64,000 nucleotides of DNA from Dictyobacter aurantiacus (lineage in GTDB: Bacteria; Chloroflexota; Ktedonobacteria; Ktedonobacterales; Ktedonobacteraceae), in NCBI RefSeq assembly GCF_003967515.1, contig NZ_BIFQ01000001.1, positions 4,774,001-4,838,000 on the forward strand, read 5' to 3'. Each line of letters begins with the position of its first letter. Position 1 is the first letter of the stretch. Of the stretch, positions 1 through 8,707 are shown piece after piece. Under the pieces are notes generated by a model that did no database searches, was not told the DNA's origin, and saw only the letters and a program-made list of their open reading frames with translations. The translations under genes and the position numbers were made by a program.

Positions 1-2
1 TA

Positions 3-1376
3 TCCGTCTACTTCATTACTAGCGTGGCCGCTTTAGGAGGTTTGCTTTTCGGCTATGACACCGGTGTCATTTCTGGCGCGCAGCTCTTCCTCGTAAAGAC
101 GTTTTCGCTCAATCCTCAGCAGCAGGAGTTAGCGGTTAGCGCTGTTCTTATCGGTGCTATCATCGGTGCGATTGTTGCTGGGAAGGTAAATGACGCCTTC
201 GGACGCAAGAAAACACTTCTGCTACTGGCTGTTATCTTCACGCTAGGTGCGCTCCTGACAGCCGTCTCGCCGAACTACACGCTCTTTCTTATCTTCCGAG
301 CCATTGTCGGCCTCGGTATTGGCGCGGCCGCCAGTGTCGTACCGGTCTACATCTCGGAGATGGCACCATTCCAGATGCGCGGTAAGCTGGTTACGTTCAA
401 CCAACTGGCCGTCACGATCGGTATCGCGGTCTCCTACTGGGTGGACCTGGCTTTTGCCCATGCTGGCATGGGCTGGCCTCCGATGTTCGCGACGGCCGCC
501 ATTCCTGGCATCCTGCTCTTTGTCGGTATGTTGATGAGCCCTGAGACGCCGCGCTGGTACGCCAGCCGGGGACGCTGGGCCGAGGCTCGCCAGGTACTGG
601 AGTGTATCGAGGGAGCCGATCCCGAACTTGAAATCGCGGAGATCCATACCTCTCTGAGCATTGAGCAGAAGCAGGGGCGCATTCGCGATCTGTTTACGCC
701 GCGTGTGCGCATGGCCTTGCTGGTTGGGGTCGGGCTGGCGGTATTCCAGCAGTTCGTGGGTATCAATACCGTGATTTACTACGCGCCAACCATCTTCCAG
801 TCGGCTGGCGTCTCTTCAGCGAGTAGTGCGATCCTGGCTACCAGCGTGGTTGGTGTGGTGAACGTGCTGGCCACTATCGTCGCTCTGCTGTTGCTCGATA
901 AGGCTGGTCGACGTGTCCTGCTGATCTCCGGCTGTATCGGTATGATCATTGGCCTGGCCCTGCTGGGCACCATCTTCGCGACCGGCGCGGCCAACGCGGG
1001 CCTGCTGACTATGCTGGCGCTGATGATCTATATCATCTCTTTCGCCATCAGCATGGGTCCTGTCTTCTGGCTGATGAGTGCCGAGATCTTCCCGACCTCT
1101 GTACGTGGTGCTGGTGCCAGCGTCTGTTCGTTCTCCAACTGGGCCGCGAACTTCATCGTCAGCATCACCTTCTTGAGCCTGATTGGCGGTATTGGAACCG
1201 CTCACACCTTCTGGCTCTACGCCGTCATTGGCGTTATCGCCCTGGTCTTCTGCTGGTACCTGGTACCCGAGACCAAAGGCAAGACGCTGGAGCAGATCGA
1301 GGCCTACTGGAACAATGGACGTCGCTGGATCAAACCCTCCACGCTCTCCAAGGCCCGACTCAAGCCCACACCCTGA
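3..1376 (+). CDS. MFS sugar:H+ symporter (sugar porter family), 5' end outside window
   Basis: Membrane transporter of the major facilitator superfamily, sugar porter branch, probably importing a hexose or pentose with protons. The visible part is about 457 residues. It carries the family signatures in order: GGLLFGYDTGVISGA in TM1, FGRKK in the loop after TM2, PETPRW plus a helical segment in the central loop, QQFVGINTVIYYAP in TM7, DKAGRR, an AEIFPTSVRGAG segment and a C-terminal PETKGKTLEQIE. The reading frame is open to the left edge and upstream codons still look like TM1 (SVYFITSVAALGG), so the GTG at 24 is probably not the true start. The substrate cannot be told from sequence. Confidence 0.93.
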   Translation, partial: SVYFITSVAALGGLLFGYDTGVISGAQLFLVKTFSLNPQQQELAVSAVLIGAIIGAIVAGKVNDAFGRKKTLLLLAVIFTLGALLTAVSPNYTLFLIFRAIVGLGIGAAASVVPVYISEMAPFQMRGKLVTFNQLAVTIGIAVSYWVDLAFAHAGMGWPPMFATAAIPGILLFVGMLMSPETPRWYASRGRWAEARQVLECIEGADPELEIAEIHTSLSIEQKQGRIRDLFTPRVRMALLVGVGLAVFQQFVGINTVIYYAPTIFQSAGVSSASSAILATSVVGVVNVLATIVALLLLDKAGRRVLLISGCIGMIIGLALLGTIFATGAANAGLLTMLALMIYIISFAISMGPVFWLMSAEIFPTSVRGAGASVCSFSNWAANFIVSITFLSLIGGIGTAHTFWLYAVIGVIALVFCWYLVPETKGKTLEQIEAYWNNGRRWIKPSTLSKARLKPTP

Positions 1377-1656
1377 CCTTTGTGAACTTTCTACAGAATC
1401 AGGGGGTGCCATCCGGCGAATAAGCGGGGACGGCCCCCCCTCTCCGTTCCTGTCATGTTCCTTTTTTCGTGCCGTGACCCCGAATGCTGTGCATAGTACC
1501 CAAAAACGTCATTGACGGCGGCTCGCATTGATCCCTATACTGGTATCGTGAGCAAAATATCCTTCGCGAACCCCTTTCCAGCTGCCAGCAGGGTTCGCCT
1601 GCTATTATCGTGCGGCTACGATTCTCCTCGGAGCACAATGAAGTGTTGAGTCGCAC
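1377..1656. other. Intergenic stretch without a supported gene
   Basis: No ORF with a ribosome site and convincing composition is seen on either strand. An 8-bp inverted repeat (GCGAACCC at 1566-1573, GGGTTCGC at 1591-1598) could form a modest hairpin. The stretch leads straight into the tandem array that follows. Confidence 0.5.
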
Positions 1657-1956
1657 ATGCTCACCCTTTCTCTAAATCACCCCTTCCTTCCAAATCATTC
1701 CAGAAGAAGGTGTCGAGCGCCCTGGTGGCTCACCCCTTCTCTAAATCGCCCCGGAAGAAGGTGCCGAGCGCCCCGGTTGCTCACCCTTTCTCTAAATCGC
1801 CCCGGAAGAAGGTGTCGAGCGCCCTGGTGGCTCACCCCTTCCTTCCAAATCATTCCAGAAGAAGGTGTCGAGCGCCCTGGTGGCTCAGGCCATTGGCCTG
1901 AGCCACCAGGGCGCTCGACACCTTCTTCTCCTTCGTGCCGCCGCAGGCGGCACGAA
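1657..1956. repeat. Tandem array (51-53 bp units) ending in a 35-bp perfect hairpin
   Basis: The word GAAGAAGG recurs at 1703, 1754, 1805 and 1858, a period of 51, 51 and 53 bp. Two unit versions occur, one with CTTCCTTCCAAATCATTCC and one with CTCTAAATCGCCCCGG, in the order A-B-B-A. The last unit is the left arm of a perfect inverted repeat, 1858-1892 against 1894-1928, with a single base at the centre. A second hairpin follows at once (1932-1942 / 1946-1956, loop GCA). There are no unique spacers, so this is not a CRISPR array. The longest ORFs here are by-products of the repeat. One role may be transcription termination for the sugar porter; the array itself is unexplained. Confidence 0.85.
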
Positions 1957-1964
1957 ACCTCCCC

Positions 1965-2012
1965 TTGACCATCTTTTAGCAATATGGTACTATATTTTTA
2001 GTTCACTAAAAA
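1965..2012 (+). promoter_or_regulatory. Promoter with overlapping MntR/DtxR-type operator
   Basis: TTGACC (1965-1970), a 17-bp spacer, then TACTAT (1988-1993) preceded by TG one base upstream gives a good extended -10 promoter. Two bases downstream lies the perfect 8-2-8 dyad TTTTTAGTTCACTAAAAA (1995-2012), which would cover the transcription start. DtxR/MntR repressors bind AT-rich dyads of this size, so autoregulation is a reasonable inference. Confidence 0.7.
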
Positions 2013-2035
2013 ATTATTTTTGGAGGAAATGGAAA

Positions 2036-2719
2036 TTGCAGAAGCCTATTCAGGAGCTTGCTCCACGCATCAGCGATTGCCTCAAGCTTATCTACAGTAT
2101 GCAAGAGCGCAATCAAAAGGTCTCCACTTCCGCGGTGAGCGAGAGGCTGCGCGTGAGCGATGCGACCGCGACAATGATGTTTAAAGACTTCGCCGCCGCT
2201 GGCTGGGTCGAGCATGTCCCCTATCATGGTGTGCGCCTGACTCCCCTTGGCGAGCAGAAGGCGATGGAGGTTATTCGCCATCACCGGCTGCTCGAACTGT
2301 ACCTGGCGCGCGAACTGGGCTATAGCTGGGATAAAGTTCATGAAGAGGCTGACCGGTTGGAGCATGTCATTTCCGAGGAGTTCGAAGCCAGGCTCGACCA
2401 GCTGCTGGGCTATCCCACCATCGATCCGCATGGCGATCCCATCCCCAGCAAAGACGGGGTGATCGCGGTACGCCGGGGCATCAAGCTCTCTCAGATGGAG
2501 GATGGACAGTGCGCGCAAATCTTGCGCGTCAGCGATCAAGATCCCGAAAAGTTGTGTTACCTGGGCAGCATGGGTCTCTATCCTGAATGCCGCGTTCAAC
2601 TGCTCGCGCGCGCGCCCTTTGGGGGTCCACTGCAGATCCGGGTCGGTGAGGAAGGGGCTCAGGTCGATTATATGTTGGGGGCCGAACTGGCGGAGCATAT
2701 TATTGTCTCGGCTTCATAG
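2036..2719 (+). CDS. mntR: Metal-dependent DtxR/MntR-family transcriptional repressor
   Basis: Cytoplasmic repressor, 227 aa, that should bind DNA when loaded with Mn2+ or Fe2+. Three expected parts are visible: an N-terminal winged helix (about 1-65, with the recognition-type segment VSERLRVSDATATMMFKD), a metal-binding dimerisation domain (about 66-140, with IRHHRLLELYL and EEADRLEHVISEEFEARL, rich in His/Glu ligands), and a C-terminal SH3-like FeoA domain (about 155-227). The start is TTG at 2036 because GGAGG (2022-2026) lies nine bases upstream; the open frame further upstream only reads through the hairpin repeat. A promoter/operator precedes the gene and an Nramp manganese transporter follows by 115 bp, which favours a manganese role. 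Confidence 0.88.
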   Translation: MQKPIQELAPRISDCLKLIYSMQERNQKVSTSAVSERLRVSDATATMMFKDFAAAGWVEHVPYHGVRLTPLGEQKAMEVIRHHRLLELYLARELGYSWDKVHEEADRLEHVISEEFEARLDQLLGYPTIDPHGDPIPSKDGVIAVRRGIKLSQMEDGQCAQILRVSDQDPEKLCYLGSMGLYPECRVQLLARAPFGGPLQIRVGEEGAQVDYMLGAELAEHIIVSAS

Positions 2720-2834
2720 CGCGTCTCACATATCTGAATCTGGCCGTATACACATTAAGACGTATTACCGCGCCAGGCAGGTATCGCTGTCCTTTAATAG
2801 TATGTGATATCTATTGTAGATGAGGAAGTCTCGT

Positions 2835-4157
2835 ATGGCATTATTAACAAAATCACGTAGCAAAGTGGAGTATGAGGCACCTGTACATCTGCGTCTCCTC
2901 TATGCGGGGAAGCGTTTGTGGACCGGTAATAATCGCCTGGGCCTGGGCGCGCGCGAGATTCTGAAGGCGCTGGGCCCTGGTTTTCTGGTCAGTGTCGGAT
3001 ATATGGATCCCGGTAACTGGGGGACGAACCTGGCGGCTGGCGCTGGCTTTGGCTATCAATTGCTGTGGGTGATCCTGGTCAGCAATATTATCGCTATCTT
3101 CCTGCAGATTGCCTCATCTAAACTGGGAATCGCGACCGGCAAGGATCTGGCTCAGCTGGCGCAGGAGTATTTCCCTCGTCCTGTTGTCATGGCCTTTGGC
3201 GTTACGGCTGTGCTCGCTATTATGGCGACCGACCTGGCAGAGATCCTGGGGGGCGCCCTGGGTTTTCAGATTCTCTTTGGCATCCCTCTGGTCGTCGGCT
3301 CGATCATGACCGCTGTTATTGTGATGGCCCTGCTCGGTTTGAGTCGCTGGGGCTTTCGTAAGGTGGAGTACGTTGTTATCGGCTTTGTCTCGATTATTGG
3401 ATTAGCGTATGTCTATGAAACGGCCTTGCTGCACCCAAGCTGGGGGAGCGCGGCGTTTCATGTAGTTGTGCCGCAATTATCCTCGGGCAGCATTATGGTT
3501 GCCGTTGGTATCCTTGGTGCGACGGTCATGCCGCACAATGTGTTTCTGCACTCCTACCTTTCTCATCAGCGACTTAGTGGTCCCGAGGCGCCGCTGACCG
3601 AGCGACGCCAGGTGTTGCGCCTGGCGAAGATCGATACCATCGCCGCGCTGAACGTCGCCTTTTTCGTCAATGCCGCCATGCTGGTGGTGGCAGGCGCTGT
3701 CTTCTATCATCACGTAAATGCTAATAACCTGGATCTGTCGACCGCCTATATCTCGCTGATTCCGGTGCTGGGCACCTTCGCAGCTATCGCCTTCGGCATC
3801 GGACTGCTGGCGTCGGGCCTTTCGTCCTCGATGACCGGAACGCTGGCCGGCCAGGTCGTTCTGCAGGGATTTTTTCATCGCTCGATCCCGGTCTGGGTCT
3901 GGCGTACCATCACGCTGATTCCGGCTCTGGTTGTCGCGGCGCTGGGCATTCCGACGGTCCAGGTGCTGGTTATTAGCCAGGTCGCCCTGAGTCTGCAGTT
4001 GCCCTTCACCATCGTCGCGGTGATCGTGCTCTCCTGCCGCCGGGACCTGATGGGCAAATTTACCGATACGCGCACTATTACCATTATCCATATCCTGTTG
4101 GCGTTGTTGATTACAGCCCTCAATGTCTGGCTCATCTACAGCTACCTGCCTCTCTAA
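2835..4157 (+). CDS. mntH: Nramp-family divalent metal (Mn2+) transporter
   Basis: Inner-membrane proton-coupled metal importer of 440 aa with about eleven hydrophobic helices. It contains both diagnostic Nramp metal-site motifs: DPGNW in TM1 and MPHNVFLHS in TM6. The ATG at 2835 is preferred over the in-frame ATG at 2820 because GAGGAAG (2822-2828) sits six bases before it. It follows the MntR-type repressor in the same direction and probably shares its regulation. No copy of the 8-2-8 operator is seen directly upstream, so it may be co-transcribed. Confidence 0.93.
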   Translation: MALLTKSRSKVEYEAPVHLRLLYAGKRLWTGNNRLGLGAREILKALGPGFLVSVGYMDPGNWGTNLAAGAGFGYQLLWVILVSNIIAIFLQIASSKLGIATGKDLAQLAQEYFPRPVVMAFGVTAVLAIMATDLAEILGGALGFQILFGIPLVVGSIMTAVIVMALLGLSRWGFRKVEYVVIGFVSIIGLAYVYETALLHPSWGSAAFHVVVPQLSSGSIMVAVGILGATVMPHNVFLHSYLSHQRLSGPEAPLTERRQVLRLAKIDTIAALNVAFFVNAAMLVVAGAVFYHHVNANNLDLSTAYISLIPVLGTFAAIAFGIGLLASGLSSSMTGTLAGQVVLQGFFHRSIPVWVWRTITLIPALVVAALGIPTVQVLVISQVALSLQLPFTIVAVIVLSCRRDLMGKFTDTRTITIIHILLALLITALNVWLIYSYLPL

Positions 4158-4370
4158 TCATGGGTATGGTGACACTGCCGGGTGGTCGCGATCGTCCGAC
4201 AATGTTACCATACACCCATGGCCACACATGTCATACTCGACCATGGTATTTACCGGTCGAGTATGCTAATATTTTGCTAACCTGGCATAAAGAAAGAAAG
4301 TAGCTATTCAGCAAGAATGCCCGGGGAGGCAAGCCCCTGGTCAGCGATATTTCATATAAGGAGAGACTTT
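4158..4370. other. Intergenic region with an 11-bp inverted repeat
   Basis: CATACTCGACC (4232-4242) and GGTCGAGTATG (4254-4264) form an 11-11-11 inverted repeat. It could be a weak terminator for the Nramp gene or a regulator site for the oxidoreductase. The SD AAGGAGAG (4358-4365) of the next gene lies at the end. Confidence 0.5.
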
Positions 4371-5606
4371 TTGGCAACTCACGAGAAAAGATATGTGATT
4401 ATCGGCAATGGCGTTGCCGGCACAACAGCCGCAGAAACCCTGCGCAAAAACGACCCCAATTGCAGCATTCATCTGCTCACCAATGAACGCTATCCGCTCT
4501 ACAACCGCGTGTCGCTGCCACGTTTCCTGCAGGGTGTGCTGCCGGAACAGAAAGTCATGATCCGTGACTTCGCCTGGCATGAGCAGCGCAACATCCTGTT
4601 GATTACCGAGGTCCTGGTCTCAAGCGTCAATACCGAGGAGCGCGTGGTCCGCACCGAGGATGGGCGTGAGTTCCCCTATGACGCCTTACTGGTCGCCAGC
4701 GGCGGCTGGGCCAATCCTCTCAAGGTTCCTGGCGCGAGCGATACCAAACATATTTACAATTTTGTCACCCTCGACGATACCAAAACTATCGTTGAGCGCA
4801 TGCTGGAATCCCGTACCGCGCTGGCCTATGGCGGCAGCTTTATCGCCTATGAGCTCTGCGACGGTTTCGCCATGCGCAAGCTGCATACCACCTGGCTGAT
4901 GCGCGGACCCTACTGGCTGCGTAACTCGCTGGATACCGATGGCGGCGAGGTCGTAGATAATATCGCCAAAAAGTTTGGCGTCGAGGTCATCCATGGTGAC
5001 GAGATCGATTCGGTCGTTCCGTCCAATGGCGTGCCCAGCTACGTCAAGACCATAAAGGGACGCGAGATCCAGGCCGACATGATCGGCGTGGGCCTGGGCA
5101 TTACGCTCAATACGCAAATCCTGGAGGGATCGCCCATCGAGGTGAATGGCGGCGTCGTTGTCAACGAGTACCTGGAGACCAATGTGCCGGGCGTCTACGC
5201 GGCCGGTGACGTGGCGAACTTCTACGACTCCACCATTAAGCGCCACCATACCATGGGCACCTGGGATAACGCCAAATCCCATGGGCAGGTCGCGGCCATC
5301 AATATGGCCGGTGGACACCAGGCCTATGTAGACATCCCGACCTATACCAGCCCCCTGTTCGACGTCAATATCGCCGTTGTCGGGAGTGCCGAGTCCAACA
5401 ATCCCGAGATGGAGACCGTCGCCCTGCGTGAGCCGGGCGAGAAAGGCAACGAAAACTATCGCCGCCTCTTCTTCCAGGAGAACAAGCTGGTCGGCGTCCT
5501 CATGATCGGTAGCCCCAAGGGGCGCAAGAAGCTGATCGATGTCGTGAAGAGCCAGCAGCCCTTCGCCACCCCCGCCGAACGCGAAGCCCTCCTCACCCTC
5601 AAATAA
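4371..5606 (+). CDS. FAD/NAD(P)-dependent oxidoreductase (NirB/rubredoxin-reductase-like)
   Basis: Two-dinucleotide-fold flavoprotein, 411 aa, cytoplasmic. The N-terminal FAD site is VIIGNGVAGTTAAETL, followed by NERYPLYNRVSLPRFLQG, typical of nitrite-reductase-like and ferredoxin/rubredoxin reductases. The second fold is unusual: the NAD motif reads AYGGSFIAYELCDG instead of the common GGGxxGxE. The flavin-closing motif GVYAAGDVANF is intact. The TTG start at 4371 is set by AAGGAGAG (4358-4365); an ATG at 4317 has no ribosome site. The electron acceptor is unknown and there is no ferredoxin or rubredoxin gene beside it. A hairpin and repeat array begin nine bases after the stop. Confidence 0.8.
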   Translation: MATHEKRYVIIGNGVAGTTAAETLRKNDPNCSIHLLTNERYPLYNRVSLPRFLQGVLPEQKVMIRDFAWHEQRNILLITEVLVSSVNTEERVVRTEDGREFPYDALLVASGGWANPLKVPGASDTKHIYNFVTLDDTKTIVERMLESRTALAYGGSFIAYELCDGFAMRKLHTTWLMRGPYWLRNSLDTDGGEVVDNIAKKFGVEVIHGDEIDSVVPSNGVPSYVKTIKGREIQADMIGVGLGITLNTQILEGSPIEVNGGVVVNEYLETNVPGVYAAGDVANFYDSTIKRHHTMGTWDNAKSHGQVAAINMAGGHQAYVDIPTYTSPLFDVNIAVVGSAESNNPEMETVALREPGEKGNENYRRLFFQENKLVGVLMIGSPKGRKKLIDVVKSQQPFATPAEREALLTLK

Positions 5607-5614
5607 GGAAAAGC

Positions 5615-5968
5615 TTTCATGAACAAAGTTTGTGGGGCAGCATGTGCGCAGTGCGCACATGCTGCCCCACAAACTTTGTTCATGAAATTAGAGAAGAGAG
5701 AGAAGTGCGCGCGCCTCCTGGTTAGAGAAGAGAGAGAAGTGCGCGCGCCTCCTGGTTAGAGAAGAGAGGGGTGTGCGCTCCTCCTGGTTAGAGAAGAGAG
5801 GGAAGTGCGCGCTCCTCCTGGTTAGAGAAGAGAGAGAAGTGCGCGCGCCTCCTGGTTAGAGAAGAGAGAGAAGTGCGCGCTCCTTCCAGTTATATATGGT
5901 GGTGCGAGGGCGCGCCGCAGCGCGCCCTCGCACCACCATATATAACCCGCCGGGTGCGTAGCACCCGG
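5615..5968. repeat. Hairpin - six 34-bp tandem units - hairpin array
   Basis: A 36-bp perfect inverted repeat with a 1-nt centre (5615-5650 / 5652-5687) is followed by six units starting TTAGAGAAGAG at 5688, 5722, 5756, 5788, 5822 and 5856 (period 34, one unit 32). A second perfect stem (27 bp, 5889-5915 / 5920-5946, loop CGCA) and a short third one (CCGGGTGC 5950-5957 / GCACCCGG 5961-5968) close the array. The first hairpin could terminate the oxidoreductase transcript. There are no spacers and no coding potential. Confidence 0.85.
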
Positions 5969-6111
5969 CCACGCATAAAAAAGAATTCCAAAAAATATCC
6001 GAATATGGTTATTATTGTATATATGTGCTATCTTTGAGCCTGTTACTTGACTGTTTGCAGCTTTTCAGCTAACGTAAGGTGCGATAAGAGCTAGTTAGTA
6101 GGAGATGCTCC

Positions 6112-7854
6112 GTGGCGACAGTATGTACCCATTGTGGGACGGAAATACCGCGAGATAATGTGCGGTTTTGCAATCATTGCGGCGCCCCCATTCCTGATCA
6201 TTCATTACATTCTGATGCGCGCATGGCGGCCGGAGAGAATGCACCTGACAAGATCAATGATGCACTGGATTCATCCTCATCATCGTCATTGCCAGAGCAG
6301 GTGGCCCGGCAACCATTTGCCCCATCGAGTCGGCCTGCCGAGGCGGCCAACGCTAAGAAAGTTGATAATTCCAATGTGACGCCCTGGCTGGGCATTCAGG
6401 GATATGATGCTCCTGCGCCACCTCCCCGACCAGAGTCGCGTGTTACTACCAGAGAGGAACAGCCGTCCGCTGGCCCTTCTAGCGGCGCCGGGGAGAATGC
6501 GTCCGCGCCGCGCTCGTCACGCCCCGCTCCGGCCCGCCCCACCGATAGTGGGGCCGCTGGTGGAAACGTCAGTGCGCGCCGGCCCGGACAGGGTGCCCGC
6601 TTTGGGCGCAGCCGGGGGACCTCGGATCAGCCTGCCGCCGGTTTTGCCTGGCCCGAGCCGATGACGCACGTTATCGCGGGACGCGAGAATGCCGCTGATC
6701 CCCAGGCTGAGCCGCAGGATGCTTTTCCGGTCCTGCCTTCGACGCCCCCACCGGCCCGCAAACTGCATACGAAGGTCTGGGACAATATTGAGGAGACACC
6801 AACCGTAACCGAGGTGCCCGCTCCCGCGCCCTCTGAGTCCTCCTCTAACACTCCTGCCGCCGCTCAAGCGCGTTCGCAGTCGCGGAAAACAGAGATTGAA
6901 GATTTGCCGACGAGCTCACTCTCTCGTGCCGGCCTCGAAGAAGAAGATCCAATCGAAACGACGTTGACCCATCTACCGACCGTCTCCCTGAGCTCGGTGT
7001 CCTCGCCTGTGCTGCCGGAGACCCGACCGCAGAGGCAGGGCGATGCCCCCCCATCCAGCAAGACGGTCGCGGATGAGCATATCGATCAGATGCCAACCGC
7101 GCAGTGGCAAGTACCGAACCTGGCGAAAGGGCAGACGCCATCAAGCTCTGGCAGGGGAAATTCGCTGCCTGGCCTGGCTTCTTCTGCTCCCCAGGAGCAG
7201 CGGCCGGCTGCTGCGGCGTCGGTCCAGCCACCGGTTGCCGCTCCTACAGCGGCACCTGTTCAGCTGGAACGCCCGGAGGCAGCACCCTCATTCGCGCTGG
7301 TGCGGTCAGAGTCTGTCAAGAAGGCGAAAAGCCGCCTCCCCCTCATTGCTATTGTGGCCGTCGTCCTGGTCTGCCTGCTGGCACTGGGCGGCTGGTTCTT
7401 CTCGTCCCATTCCTCCTCGTCCGTGCAGGCCACCCGGCCAGTGCAGTCGGTAACTAATGATCCCCTTGGAGTATCCCTGGAGTATCCCACGGGATGGAAG
7501 AGTAGTCTCGTTGGCACGACTCTGAAGCTAGCCGATAGTAGCAATACCGCCCAGATTACGATTGCCAGAGCCGCGTCCGGTTCCTCTAATGTTGCCACAT
7601 ACCTGCAGCAGCAGGCGACCAATCTGGGCATGACCAATGCGAAGCCCGGCGGCACCGTTACCTTCGCCGGGACCAGCTGGCAGCAGATCCGGGGCGACTT
7701 TCAAGTCTCGGGCGCCAGCTATACAGGCACCATTTATGCCGGTATGCATAATAATCAGCTCTATACCTGGACACAGATGGTCCCCAAAAATGTGGCGCAG
7801 GATGAGGAGGATCTGGTCTTCTCCCCCGCGCGCTCAAGCCTGCGGTTCCACTAG
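6112..7854 (+). CDS. Zinc-ribbon, Pro/Ser-rich, single-TM protein with extracytoplasmic C-terminal domain
   Basis: 580 aa, GTG start with AGGAG at 6100-6104. Residues about 4-25 form a zinc ribbon (CTHCG...CNHCG). A long low-complexity Pro/Ala/Ser/Arg linker follows (about 40-400). One TM helix at about 408-428 (LIAIVAVVLVCLLALGGWF) is followed by a folded, presumably extracellular domain (about 445-578) with a SLEYPTGW start, resembling PsbP-like or DUF-type beta domains in secreted proteins. The layout puts the zinc ribbon in the cytoplasm and the C-terminal domain outside. It is monocistronic, with a strong terminator right after it. Function is unknown; such zinc-ribbon membrane proteins are common in Ktedonobacteria. 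Confidence 0.75.
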   Translation: MATVCTHCGTEIPRDNVRFCNHCGAPIPDHSLHSDARMAAGENAPDKINDALDSSSSSSLPEQVARQPFAPSSRPAEAANAKKVDNSNVTPWLGIQGYDAPAPPPRPESRVTTREEQPSAGPSSGAGENASAPRSSRPAPARPTDSGAAGGNVSARRPGQGARFGRSRGTSDQPAAGFAWPEPMTHVIAGRENAADPQAEPQDAFPVLPSTPPPARKLHTKVWDNIEETPTVTEVPAPAPSESSSNTPAAAQARSQSRKTEIEDLPTSSLSRAGLEEEDPIETTLTHLPTVSLSSVSSPVLPETRPQRQGDAPPSSKTVADEHIDQMPTAQWQVPNLAKGQTPSSSGRGNSLPGLASSAPQEQRPAAAASVQPPVAAPTAAPVQLERPEAAPSFALVRSESVKKAKSRLPLIAIVAVVLVCLLALGGWFFSSHSSSSVQATRPVQSVTNDPLGVSLEYPTGWKSSLVGTTLKLADSSNTAQITIARAASGSSNVATYLQQQATNLGMTNAKPGGTVTFAGTSWQQIRGDFQVSGASYTGTIYAGMHNNQLYTWTQMVPKNVAQDEEDLVFSPARSSLRFH

Positions 7855-7867
7855 CGCCAGCACTACC

Positions 7868-7925
7868 AGGCCGGCCGAAGAGGGATGGTGCATCTCGCAC
7901 CATCCCTCTTCGGCCGGCCTTTTCT
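7868..7925 (+). terminator. Rho-independent terminator
   Basis: Perfect 24-bp stem (7868-7891 / 7897-7920), loop ATCTC, followed by TTTCTT, thirteen bases after the stop codon of the zinc-ribbon gene. Confidence 0.9.
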
Positions 7926-7978
7926 TATAGGTCTCTGCGTCAATGAGAGACACCGCACAACGTTTGGGACCGCGTGTA

Positions 7979-7987
7979 TGGTATAAT
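7979..7987 (+). promoter_or_regulatory. Extended -10 promoter element
   Basis: TGGTATAAT is a consensus extended -10 sequence. No good -35 box lies 17 bp upstream, which fits the extended type. It would drive the small acidic protein gene, with a leader of about 200 bases. Confidence 0.55.
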
Positions 7988-8192
7988 GACACTCGGCCCG
8001 ACTCGTAGGGGCTAATTATCCTATATGGCTGTTACAGGTATATTAGAGCGGGACCATATTTGTATGCATGCGTAATTTTTCGCGTCTCGCCAGCGATATA
8101 CCTTGGGGATAAAGTTTTGCTCATCGGCATTGGATCTTTGCAGCGCATCAATTTGGAGAAAGGAGTGCGTAGCAGCCTCGCTACTACGCCAC

Positions 8193-8555
8193 ATGGACAA
8201 GCACATGGACGATATTCATTTCGAACGCCATTTTCGCACCCCCCACTCAGAAGGCTATTACATTATGCAGGGTAACAACCTGCAGAGCAATAACCGCCTG
8301 GGAACCGTTGACATACACTTTACCACCACCGCGGTGCATGGCACCCTTATTTTGGAGCGCGAGCTGGAAGAGTCGGATCTGACAAAGCTGATCGAGCAGA
8401 TTGATGAGGATCTGGTGCTTTCTGCCGATATGCCGCGTGACGACTTCCTGGTCAGCGTCTATGTCGGTAAAGATGTTGGTTTTTACAGCGATGAGTATTT
8501 CGCTGAAGAAAATAATGAGTCTCTCGACTTCGATGAGGACGATGATTCTCTTTAA
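8193..8555 (+). CDS. Small acidic protein of unknown function
   Basis: About 120 aa, not recognised. The C-terminus is strongly acidic (EENNESLDFDEDDDSL); the middle (GTVDIHFTTTAVHGTLILERELEESDLTKLIEQIDEDLV) is predicted alpha/beta. No signal peptide or TM helix. The start is uncertain: a strong SD (AAAGGAG, 8158-8164) lies 28 bases before the ATG at 8193. The space between holds a short inverted repeat (GCGTAG 8167-8172 / CTACGC 8184-8189) that could fold and bring SD and ATG together. An ATG at 8205 is the alternative. A 32-bp hairpin follows the gene. Confidence 0.6.
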   Translation: MDKHMDDIHFERHFRTPHSEGYYIMQGNNLQSNNRLGTVDIHFTTTAVHGTLILERELEESDLTKLIEQIDEDLVLSADMPRDDFLVSVYVGKDVGFYSDEYFAEENNESLDFDEDDDSL

Positions 8556-8583
8556 TGCCAGCGTGGGGGCGCTGACGCCCCCA

Positions 8584-8650
8584 ATCTTATAAATTGAAGG
8601 GGGGGTGGGGCGCGCCTTGCGCGCCCCACCCCCCCTTCAATTTATAAGAT
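8584..8650. repeat. 32-bp perfect hairpin
   Basis: Arms 8584-8615 and 8619-8650 pair without mismatch around CTT. There is no T-tract, so it is not a standard terminator, although it separates two convergent genes and could stop transcription from either side. Confidence 0.85.
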
Positions 8651-8654
8651 CTCC

Positions 8655-8704
8655 CGTAGGTGCCGGGCTTGCCCCGGCTTTGCCGCGCAGCGGCTCGTAC
8701 CCGA
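8655..8704 (+). repeat. Dispersed GC-rich repeat, family CGTAGGTGYCGGGCTTGCCC
   Basis: This stretch begins CGTAGGTGCCGGGCTTGCC and continues with a GCGCAGCGRC segment. Related copies occur at 27498-27541, inverted at 27643-27686, and at 62247-62308. It has internal dyads and lies outside genes. Confidence 0.75.
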
Positions 8705-8707
8705 GCG

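Noticed and set aside
1657..1982. ORFs with Pro/Arg/Ser-rich repeats on both strands
   Set aside because: Produced by the tandem DNA repeat; open in several frames on both strands, no start signals.
1865..2035. N-terminal extension of the MntR-type repressor
   Set aside because: It would translate the hairpin, promoter and operator; GGAGG and family length support TTG 2036.
5688..5888. CRISPR array
   Set aside because: Units repeat along their whole 34-bp length with no unique spacers, and no cas genes are in the window. The same holds for 1657-1892 and 10681-10900.
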